A stretch of 64,000 bases of DNA. Origin: Nodularia spumigena CCY9414. GTDB taxonomy: Bacteria > Cyanobacteriota > Cyanobacteriia > Cyanobacteriales > Nostocaceae. The notes beneath the pieces were generated by a model, which saw only the letters and a program-made list of their open reading frames with translations, was not told the origin of the DNA and made no database searches. The first letter of the stretch is position 1. Every line of letters starts with the position of its first letter. Below, piece by piece: positions 8,348 to 17,869 of the stretch. The DNA is taken from assembly GCF_000340565.2 (NCBI RefSeq), contig NZ_CP007203.1, positions 1,633,030 through 1,697,029 of the forward strand. The letters are read 5' to 3'. The position numbers and the translations under genes were made by a program.

Positions 8348-8983
8348 ATGGCACGCCCAAAAGTTGGAGAGATTGACCGCTCAAATTCAGCAGATAAAGC
8401 AGATAAAATAGATAAAGTGGAAAAAATTCTGCAAGGGGCGATGCAGGAATTTTTAGCTCATGGCTATGCTTCCACTAGCATGGATCGGGTAGCAGAAGCC
8501 TCTGGGGTTTCTAAGGCCACAGTATACAGTCACTTTCACGATAAAAAAGGATTATTTAAAGCATTAATTGAGAAACTTGCCAGAAAGCAGTTTTATTCCA
8601 TATTGGGTTCGCAACCCCTCAAGGGAGAACCCTATGTTGTGCTGCGCCGATTAGCCGCCACAGCATTGAATCAGATGGTTAACGATCAAGAATATCAGTC
8701 ATTTGAGCGGCTGTTAATGGGAGAGTCGGCACGTTTTCCGGAATTATCGCAGGTATTTATTTACAGCATTGCAAAACCAGCCATTGAGACTATCACTAAA
8801 TATTTAGCTTCTCACCCAGAATTAAAGATACCTGATCCAGAGGCAACAGCCAGAATTCTCATTGGCTCGTTGGTGCATTTCGTGATTACGCAAGAAATTA
8901 TGCATGGTAAAGAGATTATACCAATGGAAAGCGATCGCTTAATAGATGCCTTGACACACTTGATTGTTAATTGTGCTGATTAA
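8348..8983 (+). CDS. TetR/AcrR family transcriptional regulator
   Basis: One-component repressor with an N-terminal helix-turn-helix. ILQGAMQEFLAHGYASTSMDRVAEASGVSKATVYSHFHDKKGLF is the classic TetR DNA-binding domain and lies at about residues 27-71. The C-terminal ~130 residues are the ligand-binding and dimer part, of the AefR-like type. The frame opens with TTG at 8342, but the ATG at 8348 (MARPKVGEIDRS) is a better start. It is divergent from devBCA, and the interval contains two operators of one sequence type. It therefore probably represses both itself and the exporter until a ligand, perhaps the exported compound, binds. Confidence 0.9.
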   Translation: MARPKVGEIDRSNSADKADKIDKVEKILQGAMQEFLAHGYASTSMDRVAEASGVSKATVYSHFHDKKGLFKALIEKLARKQFYSILGSQPLKGEPYVVLRRLAATALNQMVNDQEYQSFERLLMGESARFPELSQVFIYSIAKPAIETITKYLASHPELKIPDPEATARILIGSLVHFVITQEIMHGKEIIPMESDRLIDALTHLIVNCAD

Positions 8984-9093
8984 CCTACTGATGAATCTTC
9001 ATTGCCAACTCTTTCGGAAGAAGGAACTCATTATGTCTGTGATTTTTTAGATTGTTCTTAGTAGATGTATAAATTTTCATTTGAAAAAATATC

Positions 9094-9420
9094 ATGGTTA
9101 AGAAACTAGAAAATCAAATAAATCAGCCAGTAAGTCAAGATTGGCATTCACGAGAAGAGCCAACAGCCAAGGAAAGAAACTTAACAGCAAATCCGGGAGA
9201 TGTAATTGAGGAATCGAAATCACTCGAAGAGAAGGCCAAACAAGTAGCTGTGGATGTACCAGATATCACAGGCGACCAGATTACAGTCCCGACTTACTTC
9301 GTTGTCGAATACCCTGACGGGACAAAAAAGGCACTGCATCATGTCAGAGATGCAGAAGAAATTTCTGATGTAATTCGCCAAGCACGAGTAGATGAAAATG
9401 GCAATCGCCTTTGGTGGTAG
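9094..9420 (+). CDS. Hypothetical cyanobacterial protein, 108 aa
   Basis: No known domain was recognised. The first ~50 residues are polar and probably disordered. The C-terminal ~50 residues form a compact-looking unit with VPTYFVVEYPDGTKKALHHV and DAEEISDVIRQARVDENGNRLWW, which could be a small alpha/beta fold. The frame has good coding composition, starts at ATG, and is followed by a hairpin that may end transcription before the convergent bicA gene. It lies 110 bp after tetR on the same strand, but co-transcription is uncertain. Confidence 0.65.
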   Translation: MVKKLENQINQPVSQDWHSREEPTAKERNLTANPGDVIEESKSLEEKAKQVAVDVPDITGDQITVPTYFVVEYPDGTKKALHHVRDAEEISDVIRQARVDENGNRLWW

Positions 9421-9519
9421 GGCTAAAAGTTGGAGTTTTTTTTAACGCAAAGGTTCGCGGAGGTTAGCGCAGAGGTTCGCGGAGTTTTTACTCGGACTAA
9501 TGACATACTATAGTTATGT

Positions 9520-9543
9520 AGAGGCGTATTTTACTACGCCTCT
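9520..9543. terminator. Hairpin between converging genes
   Basis: Perfect 9-bp arms, AGAGGCGTA (9520-9528) and TACGCCTCT (9535-9543), lie between the convergent 9094-9420 gene and bicA. There is no strong T-run. Similar hairpins are scattered in cyanobacterial genomes, so it may be a dispersed repeat and not a true terminator. Confidence 0.4.
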
Positions 9544-9595
9544 GCGGGTAAATTTTAGGTAATCACTCTATTGATTAGGTTTTGATTCATGGCTG

Positions 9596-11263
9596 CTAGA
9601 GCGTTGCTTTTGACTGAACCAAATCTAACCCTTCTTTGAGTGCATTCAAGCGATCGCCCATCCAGTGGTTTCCGGGAATTAAACCAGCAATACCTAACTT
9701 TTCTAAGCGATTTTTCACCTTTCCTGTTGCACCGACAATGATAACTTCCCGTCCGGCATCAATCACCTCTTGAATGGCACTTTCAATCGCCAAAGAAGAA
9801 GTGACACCCAGTACCGGAACTTCACTTAAATCCACAATCAAAACATCATAATTAGCGATCGCCCGATGTTCTCTCTCAATAGCTTTAGCAACACCGAAAA
9901 TCATCGGTCCACTGAGATGGAACAGCAAAACGCGCCCATTAGCTGCATCTAAAAGTTCTTTTTCTTCCGGAGTCAGGACAATTTGATCATCAGCGTCAGT
10001 AATCGCCTTCACAGAATTAGATTGCAGTTCGTCAAGGCGCTCAATAGTCAAGATATTCGCAATAAATACCCCCACAGCTACGGCGATCATTAAATCGACA
10101 AACACCGTTAGCAGTACCACACTATAGACAATTCCAGCCGCCTTCCAAGAGATTTTGTGAACCCTTTTGAGAAAGCCCCAATCAATAATATTAATCCCAA
10201 CTTTTAAGACAATCCCAGCTAATACAGCCAGAGGAATCCCAGAAGTTAAGGGAGCCGCCCACAAAACCACAATTAACAGAAATAAAGCCCGACTGATACC
10301 AGATAATGCAGTCCGTCCACCAGCTTGGATATTAACTACAGTCGCCGTTGTTGCTCCAGAACCTGCAATCCCACCACATAAGCCAGTAATTAAATTAGCA
10401 ATACCTTGAGCGATTAATTCTTTGTTAGATTTGTGTTCTGTACGGGTGAGACTGTCAGATACGACACAAGTTAACAAACAATCAATAGAACCCACCACTC
10501 CCAATACCACGGAGTTAACAAACATTAACTGCAAATTTTCCGGGGTAAAAGTGGGCATCTGGAAGTTAGGCAAACCCGGAGTAATTTCGCCAATAGTGGC
10601 AATAGTGCGAATTTCCACACCACGAAAGAAAAACAGAGAAATTACCGTCCCAATAACTAACGCTACCAATTGGGGGGGAAGAACCTTTTTGAATCGCGCC
10701 GGATATAAGAACAGAATTACTAAAGTGATCACTCCTAAGAGAGTTTCCAGAGGACTGATATTAGCAATTAGATCCGGAAGATTCCGCAGGACACCAATTA
10801 CACCACCTTTAGGCGTTTCTTGCCCCAAGAAGGGTGCGATTTGCAAAAAAATCAGAATTACGCCAATTCCTGTCATAAATCCAGAAATCACGTTATAGGG
10901 CAGCATGGTAATATACCGCCCCAATCGCAATACCCCAAACAGGATTTGAACTACTCCTGCCATCATCACCACAGTAAATGCCATTGCCAGACCATTTTCG
11001 GGATTATTAGCTGTTAATCCAGCAATCACGGCGGTGACAATTACGGTCATGGGGCCTGTGGGTTCAGAAATCAGGCTGGGTGTACCACCAAACAAAGCGG
11101 CAAAAAATCCGACTAATATTGCTCCCCATAACCCAGCAGCAGCACTCGCACCAGAAGCAATACCAAAAGCTAATGCCATCGGTAAGGCCACCACCGCCGC
11201 CGTTAAACCGCCAAGAATATCTCCTTGGACGTTACGAAAATGGATTTCATTGGTTATTTGCAC
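9596..11263 (-). CDS. bicA: BicA-type sodium-dependent bicarbonate transporter (SulP family)
   Basis: SulP-family plasma-membrane transporter with a hydrophobic domain of about 10-14 helices (to about residue 420) and a C-terminal STAS domain (about 440-545). The N-terminus FRNVQGDILGGLTAAVVALPMALAFG, the motif SEPTGPMTVI, and SLTRTEHKSNKELIAQG match what I know of Synechococcus BicA, so bicarbonate uptake for the CO2-concentrating mechanism is the best call. Sulfate remains possible. A TTG start at 11293 exists. The GTG at 11263 is preferred: it gives MQITNEIHF as in BicA and has an AGAGGAAAA Shine-Dalgarno just upstream. A universal stress protein and a second SulP gene lie upstream on the same strand. 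Confidence 0.85.
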   Translation of the reverse strand: MQITNEIHFRNVQGDILGGLTAAVVALPMALAFGIASGASAAAGLWGAILVGFFAALFGGTPSLISEPTGPMTVIVTAVIAGLTANNPENGLAMAFTVVMMAGVVQILFGVLRLGRYITMLPYNVISGFMTGIGVILIFLQIAPFLGQETPKGGVIGVLRNLPDLIANISPLETLLGVITLVILFLYPARFKKVLPPQLVALVIGTVISLFFFRGVEIRTIATIGEITPGLPNFQMPTFTPENLQLMFVNSVVLGVVGSIDCLLTCVVSDSLTRTEHKSNKELIAQGIANLITGLCGGIAGSGATTATVVNIQAGGRTALSGISRALFLLIVVLWAAPLTSGIPLAVLAGIVLKVGINIIDWGFLKRVHKISWKAAGIVYSVVLLTVFVDLMIAVAVGVFIANILTIERLDELQSNSVKAITDADDQIVLTPEEKELLDAANGRVLLFHLSGPMIFGVAKAIEREHRAIANYDVLIVDLSEVPVLGVTSSLAIESAIQEVIDAGREVIIVGATGKVKNRLEKLGIAGLIPGNHWMGDRLNALKEGLDLVQSKATL

Positions 11264-11441
11264 GAAAGATTTTCCTCTGTTAAACAATTGCAATTAATTC
11301 AACTCAACGGAGTCAGAGTTTATTTCTAAAACTCCAGTCCTAAAGACAAGAGATTTTATGTCAAAATCATCTATTTAAGGGGTAATCAGGGAAATCAATG
11401 GAGACATAAAATTATCAAAAATCACTTTGATTAACAACTTC

Positions 11442-12305
11442 TTAAGGAAACAGCAATACAGGAATATTACTACTTCTCAGGAGTTGAATTGTCGTACTAC
11501 CAATTATTAAATCACGGATGCGGCTATGTCCATGCGCTCCCATAAGTAAAAGGCTGATATTTTGCTCAGTAATATATTGATTAATAACCTCTTCTGCTTC
11601 ACCTTCTCTAATCGTAGAAATGAGATTAAAACCTGCTGCTTCTAAAATATATTTACCCTCATTTATTCTATTCTCCGCCCTGGGATATGTTTCCTTTTTA
11701 GTTACTTTTAATAAATGTATTTCTAATTTTTGGAAACAAGAAGAATTTACTAAAAATTGTAGTGTTTTTTTCCCTGTTAAACTGCCGTCATAAGCAACTA
11801 AAACTTTCTCAATTGGTTTATATTCAAGCGGGGTAACTAAACATGGTTTTTTTGTAGTACGAACAATTCGCTCTACATTTGCTCCTAGATGAGCAGATGC
11901 AAAATCTACCCCTTCTCCCCGTTTACCTAAAACAATTAAATCTGAATTTTGTTCAAATTCATGAAAACAATCTACCAGAAATCCGGTTTTATTGGTTAAC
12001 TGAACATCTCTAATTCCCTGGTTTTTGAGAATTTCCCCCGCATTTTGCAAAATTAAACGCGCTCGTTGATTATTTAGCTTGGCTTTTTTATGTTCCAACT
12101 CCACCAATTCATGCAACAAATTTTCAGAAGCACCAAGCCCAATGCTACCGCTTAAGTTACCAGTAGAAGCTACTTGTTTACTGCGAATATCAGTGACAAA
12201 TAAAACATTGATGTTAGCATGAAATTGACGAGCAAACCAAGCGCCATATTTATAAACGTTGTTCGCAAATGCAGAACCATCGGTACAAAGTAAAATATTT
12301 TTCAT
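11442..12305 (-). CDS. Tandem universal stress protein (two UspA domains)
   Basis: Two UspA-like domains in one chain: residues 1-140 starting MKNILLCTDGS, and about 150-287 starting KPIEKVLVAYDGS. The second domain ends with the ATP-binding pattern LLMGAHGHSRIRDLIIGSTTIQLL, whose G-2x-G-9x-G(S/T) spacing is visible. The first has LIVLGKRGEGVDFASAHLGANVERI. The upstream 18 codons to 12359 lack family similarity, so the ATG at 12305 is chosen. It sits between two SulP transporter genes on one strand, which suggests a regulatory or energy-sensing role in anion transport. That link is inferred from position only. Confidence 0.9.
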   Translation of the reverse strand: MKNILLCTDGSAFANNVYKYGAWFARQFHANINVLFVTDIRSKQVASTGNLSGSIGLGASENLLHELVELEHKKAKLNNQRARLILQNAGEILKNQGIRDVQLTNKTGFLVDCFHEFEQNSDLIVLGKRGEGVDFASAHLGANVERIVRTTKKPCLVTPLEYKPIEKVLVAYDGSLTGKKTLQFLVNSSCFQKLEIHLLKVTKKETYPRAENRINEGKYILEAAGFNLISTIREGEAEEVINQYITEQNISLLLMGAHGHSRIRDLIIGSTTIQLLRSSNIPVLLFP

Positions 12306-12421
12306 GATGGTTTGAGTCCCTGGTTTTGGATTAGAAGGTAAACATATAGCAAAAGTCAAAAGTCTGCTGTGAATTGGTTTGGCAATTTTACCATTTCCTC
12401 AACACCTTGATGATGGCTCTA

Positions 12422-13894
12422 CTACTCTTGTTTGAGAGTAGCGGCTTTTTGAGAAGTTGCTAATTTATTCAGCAAAGTAGCACTAGCTTCATTCAGTCCA
12501 ATGATTTCTACATCTGCACCATTACGGCGAAATTTCATGATTGCTCTATCAAGTACTTCCACTGCTCCTTGATCCCAGAGGTGAGCATGAGTTAAGTCAA
12601 TGGTGACACGCTCAATGAGTTCGGTAAAATCAAAAGATGCCAAAAATTCATCTCTTGATAAAAAGAAAATTTGTCCGACGACTTTATAGATGCGATGGGA
12701 ACCATCTTCACTCAGCACTTTATCCACAAATACCAATTGGGCAATTTTGCTGGAGAAAAACACCGTACTCATAACAATACCTGTGACTACACCCAAGGCA
12801 AAATTACGAGTGAAAATCGTCACAAACATTGTTGTCAACATGACGGCGGTTTCAGTGCGGGGGATGCGGGAAATATTTTTTAAAGAAGACCAGCGAAATG
12901 TCCCAATTGATACCATAATCATGACAGCAACTAGGGATGCCATGGGCATTTGCTTCACCCAATCTTGCAAAAACAAAATGGCAATTAACAGGAAAATTCC
13001 GGATGCAAGGGTTGACAGTCTCCCTCGTCCACCAGACTGGACATTAATCACCGATTGTCCAATCATCCCACATCCTGCCATACCGCCAAAAAAGGCAGTG
13101 ACAATATTTGCAATTCCTTGTCCTTTGGCTTCTTGGTTTTTATCGCTGGGTGTATCGGTGAGTTCATCTACCAAAGCCGCCGTTAATAAGGAAGCCAATA
13201 AACCAACGATCGCTAAGGTGAAAGAATAGGGCAGAATTATCTTTAATGTTTCCAGATTCCACGGCACTTGGGGCAGTGCAAAGAACGGTAAAGTGGTGGG
13301 TAGTTCGCCCATATCCCCAACGGTGGGAACATCTAATTTCAGGGAAATTGCGGCTATAGTCATCACCGCTAAAGCTACCAAGGGCGAGGGGACTGCTTTG
13401 GTAAAGCGAGGTAGTATATAAATAATCCCCAAAGAAAGTATAGTCAGTATATATACAGTGGGCGGGACATTGGTCAGTTGGGGTAACTGGGCGAGAAAAA
13501 TTAACACCGCCAGCGCATTGATATAGCCAATCATTACCGCCCTGGGGACAAATTTCATTTGGCGACCCAGTTTTAGAAACCCAAACAGAATTTGAAAGAC
13601 TCCGGTTAACAAGGTGGCGGCTAATAAATATTGCAAACCATAATCTTTGACTAAATCAATCATGAGTAGCGCCATTGCGCCTGTAGCGGCTGAAATTGAA
13701 CCCGGTCTGCCGCCTAAAAAGGCTGTCATGACTGCAATAATAAATGAGGCGTAAAGCCCCACTTTGGGGTCAACTCCGGCAATAATGGAAAAAGCGATCG
13801 CTTCTGGAATCAAGGCTAATCCCACAACAGCCCCAGCCATAATGTCTCGCTGAGTGTTAAAAAACCACTCTCGCCTCAAAATAGTTCCGTTCAA
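12422..13894 (-). CDS. SulP family anion transporter with STAS domain
   Basis: 490 aa membrane transporter with an early signature [22 protein letters not shown] and [13 protein letters not shown]. About ten or more hydrophobic segments run to about residue 385, and a short STAS domain lies near 400-475 ([19 protein letters not shown]). Substrates in this family are sulfate, bicarbonate or other anions; I cannot choose. The start is TTG. It is accepted because a near-perfect Shine-Dalgarno (AAGGAGGAG) lies immediately upstream and no ATG fits better. It is the first of three codirectional genes (sulP, usp, bicA), with gaps of 117 and 179 bp. Confidence 0.88.
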   Translation of the reverse strand: MNGTILRREWFFNTQRDIMAGAVVGLALIPEAIAFSIIAGVDPKVGLYASFIIAVMTAFLGGRPGSISAATGAMALLMIDLVKDYGLQYLLAATLLTGVFQILFGFLKLGRQMKFVPRAVMIGYINALAVLIFLAQLPQLTNVPPTVYILTILSLGIIYILPRFTKAVPSPLVALAVMTIAAISLKLDVPTVGDMGELPTTLPFFALPQVPWNLETLKIILPYSFTLAIVGLLASLLTAALVDELTDTPSDKNQEAKGQGIANIVTAFFGGMAGCGMIGQSVINVQSGGRGRLSTLASGIFLLIAILFLQDWVKQMPMASLVAVMIMVSIGTFRWSSLKNISRIPRTETAVMLTTMFVTIFTRNFALGVVTGIVMSTVFFSSKIAQLVFVDKVLSEDGSHRIYKVVGQIFFLSRDEFLASFDFTELIERVTIDLTHAHLWDQGAVEVLDRAIMKFRRNGADVEIIGLNEASATLLNKLATSQKAATLKQE

Positions 13895-14412
13895 GTCTCC
13901 TCCTTGCGCCGTTATTCATGTAAAATTAACAATACTTTGGCGCACTGCAAATAGTTCACCTCTCAACAAGATTTCGCAAGTACCATACTGATTTGCAGAG
14001 TCAGACAGTATGCAGAACGCTTAGTAGGTCAATAGTTCACACAGACATAAAAAGCCAAATTCACAGGCTAAACTCGTGGAATGGGAATCGCTGCAAAACT
14101 GAATGAAAGTTCGCCTGTTTTCCTGGAAGACTTGCTTTCATTTCTGATTAATTACGGCAAGGCTAAGGCTGCACTTTAAGGTGGACAATCCCAACTATTT
14201 AAGGCTACCGAAGAGATCGTTACCTGCGACATTACCCGAACCTACTGACTACGGAACACTTACAAGAGCTTTGATTTATTGATAATTACCATATCATGGG
14301 GTTGTTACAATTTGCAATAAAAATATAATGAATATTATTCTTGGACAGTTATTTCAGAGCAATATTTGGGTATTTTAACTATGAGATGCTGTTCTTACTG
14401 TTATATATTTTT
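13895..14412. other. Intergenic region between sulP and the DUF697-like gene
   Basis: About 500 bp with no supported gene. Apart from the sulP Shine-Dalgarno (13897-13904) I see no clear repeat, hairpin terminator or RNA motif. It must contain the divergent promoters of sulP and the next gene. Confidence 0.4.
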
Positions 14413-14817
14413 ATGCCTAAATTTTGCCGTGACCAAGCCAGAGAGGAACTCTGGTTAATGATGGGTGGTGGAGCCGCAGCAGGAATGGCTGGTGGTGTTC
14501 CTTTCATCGGTGCGATCGCCTTTAATACTAGTTTAACTGCTGTACAGGCAGCTGTTGTGACTCGGATTGCCTCAGTATATAACGTTGATTTAATTCCGGC
14601 TGGCGGAGCCGGAGCAATAGCCGCAGCAATTATAGCAATGGGTGGAGGGCAGTTACTGTTTAGAGTTGGCGGTGGTATAGTAGGATTTATTCCTGTTATC
14701 GGGCAAGTTGTTCAACCAGCGATTGGTGCTTCTGCGGTTAAGGCATTTGGCGAAGCTGCTATTGCTTATTTTGAAAAGAAATATCCTCACAAAATTTACA
14801 AGCCAGGCGAGAAATAG
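14413..14817 (+). CDS. Small glycine-rich membrane protein, DUF697-like
   Basis: About 134 aa, very rich in Gly and Ala, with hydrophobic stretches at about residues 14-35, 58-80 and 85-105. The segment VPFIGAIAFNTSLTAVQAAVVTRIASVYNVDL resembles the DUF697 (YcjF-like) pattern in which a hydrophobic hairpin is followed by a conserved xRIAxxYGVD element. Such domains associate with GTPases. The next gene on the same strand encodes a GTPase with the same kind of C-terminal domain. The frame is open upstream to 14341, but MPKFCRDQAREELW is the likelier start. Function beyond membrane association is unknown. Confidence 0.55.
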   Translation: MPKFCRDQAREELWLMMGGGAAAGMAGGVPFIGAIAFNTSLTAVQAAVVTRIASVYNVDLIPAGGAGAIAAAIIAMGGGQLLFRVGGGIVGFIPVIGQVVQPAIGASAVKAFGEAAIAYFEKKYPHKIYKPGEK

Positions 14818-14949
14818 TCTAAAAACAGTTTTAGATTGGGTGAATGAAGATGCTGACTATACAATGATCACCAAAGGTTAGACATCATGCGGTGCTAAAA
14901 GCCGAGAAATTAGAGCAAAATGGAAATGTAGCCTGTTGTTTGTTCAACC

Positions 14950-16317
14950 TTGAATCAATCTAACTTCGTGCGTAATCTCCAAGAAACTCACTTAAACCGC
15001 GCCCGTGCTAGTCTCAGACAAGCGCTGTCTTGGTATGGATATCTCCGCAAGTCAGGAAAGTTTTCCTCAAACCCTCAATTGGTAGGCTTGCTGAAACCGG
15101 AATTAGACGCGTTGAATTCTACACTCAACAAACTAGACTCCAATGTAATTAGAATTGCGGCTTTTGGTTTGGTGAGTCGGGGAAAATCAGCAGTGTTAAA
15201 TGCTTTGCTAGGAGAGAAGATTCTCCAAACAGGCCCTCTAAATGGTGTCACCCAATGGCCGCGTTCTGTGCGTTGGCAGCCAGGAGGTAAGGTATTAGTA
15301 GAGTTAATTGATACCCCTGGATTAGATGAAATTGGAGGCGATACACGGGCAAAAATGGCGCGAGAAGTGACGCGTCAGGCGGATTTGATTTTGTTTGTGG
15401 TTTCGGGTGATATCACGCGGACTGAGTATCGAGGGTTGCTGGAATTACGAAAAGCCCAAAAGCCACTGATTTTGGTATTTAACAAAATCGATTTATATCC
15501 AGAAACAGACCGTTCCGCAATTTACGATAATTTGCAACAACTAGGCGCAGGACATCCCCAAGCCAAGCCTTTATTACCTGATGAAATTGTTATGGTGGCG
15601 GCGGAACCAGCACCGATGGAAGTACGGGTTGAGTGGCCGGATGGTCGTGTCAGCTATGAATGGGAGACACTACAGCCCCAGGTGGAGGAACTTCAGCAGA
15701 CAATTTTAAATATTTTGAATCGGGAAGGGCGATCGCTTTTGGCTTTAAATGCACTGATTCAAGCACGGGATGCAGAAGAGGCGATCGCACAAAAGACTAT
15801 GAACTTCCGCGACAAAGAAGCTGAAAATATTATTTGGAAATTTACTAAATATAAAGCATTGGCAGTAGGATTAAATCCTGTACCTGTTTTAGATGTCATC
15901 TGTGGTGCGATCGCCGACTTAGCTTTGATTCGTTCTCTCGCACGGTTATATGGCTTACCTATGACTAGCTATGAAGCCAGCAAAATTTTAAAGACGATTT
16001 TCTTTAGTTCTGGTGGTTTGCTGTTAGGAGAAATAGGTAGTAGTGTGATGCTAGGTTTAGGTAAAAGTACGGCTGTTATTGCCAGTGGTGAAAATCCTCT
16101 GAATATTACTGCTTACGCTGGGACTGCGATCGCGCAATCTGGGATTGCAGGTTATGGTGCATACACAGTCGGTAAAGCCGCCCAAGTATATTTAGAAAAA
16201 GGTTGTACTTGGGGACAATTAGGAGCTAGTACCGTAATTGCAGAAATTTTATCTCAGGTTGACCACCAGACAATTCTGTATCGCTTGCAACAGGAATTAG
16301 GCGCAAAGTATCAATAA
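14950..16317 (+). CDS. Era/dynamin-like GTPase with C-terminal DUF697-like domain
   Basis: GTP-binding protein of 455 aa. The P-loop is GLVSRGKS (73-80), the G3 motif is LIDTPGLDE (about 118-126), and G4 is VFNKIDLY (about 178-185). The C-terminal third is hydrophobic and begins VGLNPVPVLDVICGAIADLALIRSLARLYGLPM, a DUF697-type membrane-associating region. The start codon is TTG with weak upstream signals, so the true start could lie a few codons downstream. It follows the DUF697-like gene by ~130 bp. Family members are thought to act in membrane or envelope homeostasis, but no specific role can be read here. Confidence 0.85.
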   Translation: MNQSNFVRNLQETHLNRARASLRQALSWYGYLRKSGKFSSNPQLVGLLKPELDALNSTLNKLDSNVIRIAAFGLVSRGKSAVLNALLGEKILQTGPLNGVTQWPRSVRWQPGGKVLVELIDTPGLDEIGGDTRAKMAREVTRQADLILFVVSGDITRTEYRGLLELRKAQKPLILVFNKIDLYPETDRSAIYDNLQQLGAGHPQAKPLLPDEIVMVAAEPAPMEVRVEWPDGRVSYEWETLQPQVEELQQTILNILNREGRSLLALNALIQARDAEEAIAQKTMNFRDKEAENIIWKFTKYKALAVGLNPVPVLDVICGAIADLALIRSLARLYGLPMTSYEASKILKTIFFSSGGLLLGEIGSSVMLGLGKSTAVIASGENPLNITAYAGTAIAQSGIAGYGAYTVGKAAQVYLEKGCTWGQLGASTVIAEILSQVDHQTILYRLQQELGAKYQ

Positions 16318-16593
16318 TTAATCAAAAATATTGATGAAATCATTTTCCATCAAATTTTGATGACAACAGGTCTAAATTACCAATTTCCGATGCAAAATTG
16401 AGAAAATGATGGAAATAAAAATCAAGGCAAAACTCCCAACAGAAATTTGATTTTTTGGGATTTTTTACCTTCATTTTACGGTGTTTACTACCAGACGCTT
16501 TTGATCAGCCTATCTACACTGGAAGTATAAGCTTTTGAGATCATCTGAAGCTTACAGTCAATGTTCATCTCACTCAACACAGGTGAAAATATC

Positions 16594-16866
16594 ATGACAA
16601 AAACCCTAGAAGCCGTCCAATCTGCTGTTAACAACGGGACTACAACCCTTGATGAAGCTATCCTAGAATCTATTGTGGAAGCTCGTGAAACCTGCAACGT
16701 AGACGGAGATAATTCAGCTAGCTGTGCTGTAGCTTGGGATATCGTCGAAGAATTACAAGCTGAAAAAGCGCACCAGCAGCAGCAAGCAAAACACCGCAAA
16801 ACTGCTTTGGAAACTTACTGTGAAACCCATCCAGAAGCCATAGAATGCCTAATCTACGATGTTTAA
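16594..16866 (+). CDS. cp12: CP12 regulatory protein
   Basis: Small intrinsically disordered Calvin-cycle regulator that links GAPDH and phosphoribulokinase in the dark. All hallmarks are visible: an N-terminal cysteine pair (Cys34, Cys44), the core AWDIVEEL (47-54), and a C-terminal loop YCETHPEAIECLIYDV with Cys76 and Cys85 and the GAPDH-binding tail. Length is 90 aa, a little more than the usual ~75-80 because of a Gln-rich stretch after the core. The ATG at 16594 is chosen over 16561 because AGGTGAA lies at the right distance upstream. Disulfide-dependent regulation by thioredoxin is known for the family. Confidence 0.95.
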   Translation: MTKTLEAVQSAVNNGTTTLDEAILESIVEARETCNVDGDNSASCAVAWDIVEELQAEKAHQQQQAKHRKTALETYCETHPEAIECLIYDV

Positions 16867-16922
16867 CAGTTATCAGTTAACAGTTAACAGTTATCAGTTA
16901 ACAGTTATCAGTTATCAGTTAA
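16867..16922. repeat. ACAGTTATC-type short tandem repeat
   Basis: A run of 7-8 bp units (AACAGTT / ATCAGTT) directly after cp12. A similar tract occurs at 32130-32157. This is a typical short tandemly repeated sequence. Confidence 0.85.
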
Positions 16923-16985
16923 GAGACGTAATTCGGTCGAAATTCCTGACTAAATCGGCGTGATAAATGTTTATTGTTCACCGAT

Positions 16986-17798
16986 TTAAGCTAAATTAGC
17001 AATTGCTGATTGCGTCATTTGCTTAATTGCATCTAAATCAGGCGGTGGTGAGTCACTTTCCATTCCTAACCATAAAAGATACTCGATATTTCCAGCCGGG
17101 CCAGTAATCGGCGACCAAGTTAAACCTTTGTATTTCCATCCTAATTGACAAGCTACTTGCAAAACTTGGAAAATAGCATCAGCTTGGTCATGAGGATCGC
17201 GGACAACGCCTTTTTTGCCAACACGGGATTTTCCCACTTCAAACTGTGGTTTAACTAGCAAGACTGCATCCCTGGGAGATTTAGTTAATCGCCACAAAGC
17301 CGGCAAAATCTTAGTTAAGGAAATAAACGATACATCCACCACCGCCAAATCAGGTATCTCGTCAGCTTCACTATACAAATCTTCGGGTGTGAGATTGCGT
17401 AAATTGGTACGTTCTCTTAAAATCACCCGTGGATCATTTCTTAAACCCCAGTCAACTTGTCCATAACCGACATCAATGCCGTAAACTTGTTTTGCTCCCG
17501 CTTGTAGCAAGCAATCGGTAAAACCGCCTGTAGAAATTCCCCCATCTAAACAAATGCGTCCGGTGGTGGAGATAGGGAAAGCATCCAAAGCCTTTATCAG
17601 TTTCTCACCTCCGCGAGACACAAAGCGCGATCGCTCTTTCACCTTAATTTGAGCCGCAGTATCAACTTCTGTCCCAGCCTTATCCACCACCTGCTGATTT
17701 ACAGTCACTTCCCCCGCCTGAATTAATCGCTGTGCTAAGGCGCGAGAACTACATAAATTTAAATCTACTAATAATGTATCGAGTCGCTGCTTCACCAA
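16986..17798 (-). CDS. tlyA: TlyA family rRNA methyltransferase
   Basis: S4-domain RNA methyltransferase (called hemolysin A family, but 2'-O-methylating in characterised members). The N-terminal S4 fold is residues 3-60 (RLDTLLVDLNLCSSRALAQRLIQAGEV). The FtsJ-like SAM-binding domain starts with RFVSRGGEKL and CLDGGISTGGFTD and continues through AVVDVSFISL and VLLVKPQFE with the catalytic Lys. Length (270 aa) is standard. The SAM loop reads DGGIS where many bacteria have DVGAS; I believe this is common in cyanobacteria. It lies downstream of and on the same strand as the NACHT gene, with ~70 bp between them. Confidence 0.9.
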   Translation of the reverse strand: MVKQRLDTLLVDLNLCSSRALAQRLIQAGEVTVNQQVVDKAGTEVDTAAQIKVKERSRFVSRGGEKLIKALDAFPISTTGRICLDGGISTGGFTDCLLQAGAKQVYGIDVGYGQVDWGLRNDPRVILRERTNLRNLTPEDLYSEADEIPDLAVVDVSFISLTKILPALWRLTKSPRDAVLLVKPQFEVGKSRVGKKGVVRDPHDQADAIFQVLQVACQLGWKYKGLTWSPITGPAGNIEYLLWLGMESDSPPPDLDAIKQMTQSAIANLA

Positions 17799-17869
17799 TT
17801 AACTTGATTCTCCTGGTAATATCAAATCTAAAGCAAAATGAATAATTTCTTCACGGTTAACCAAATTTT

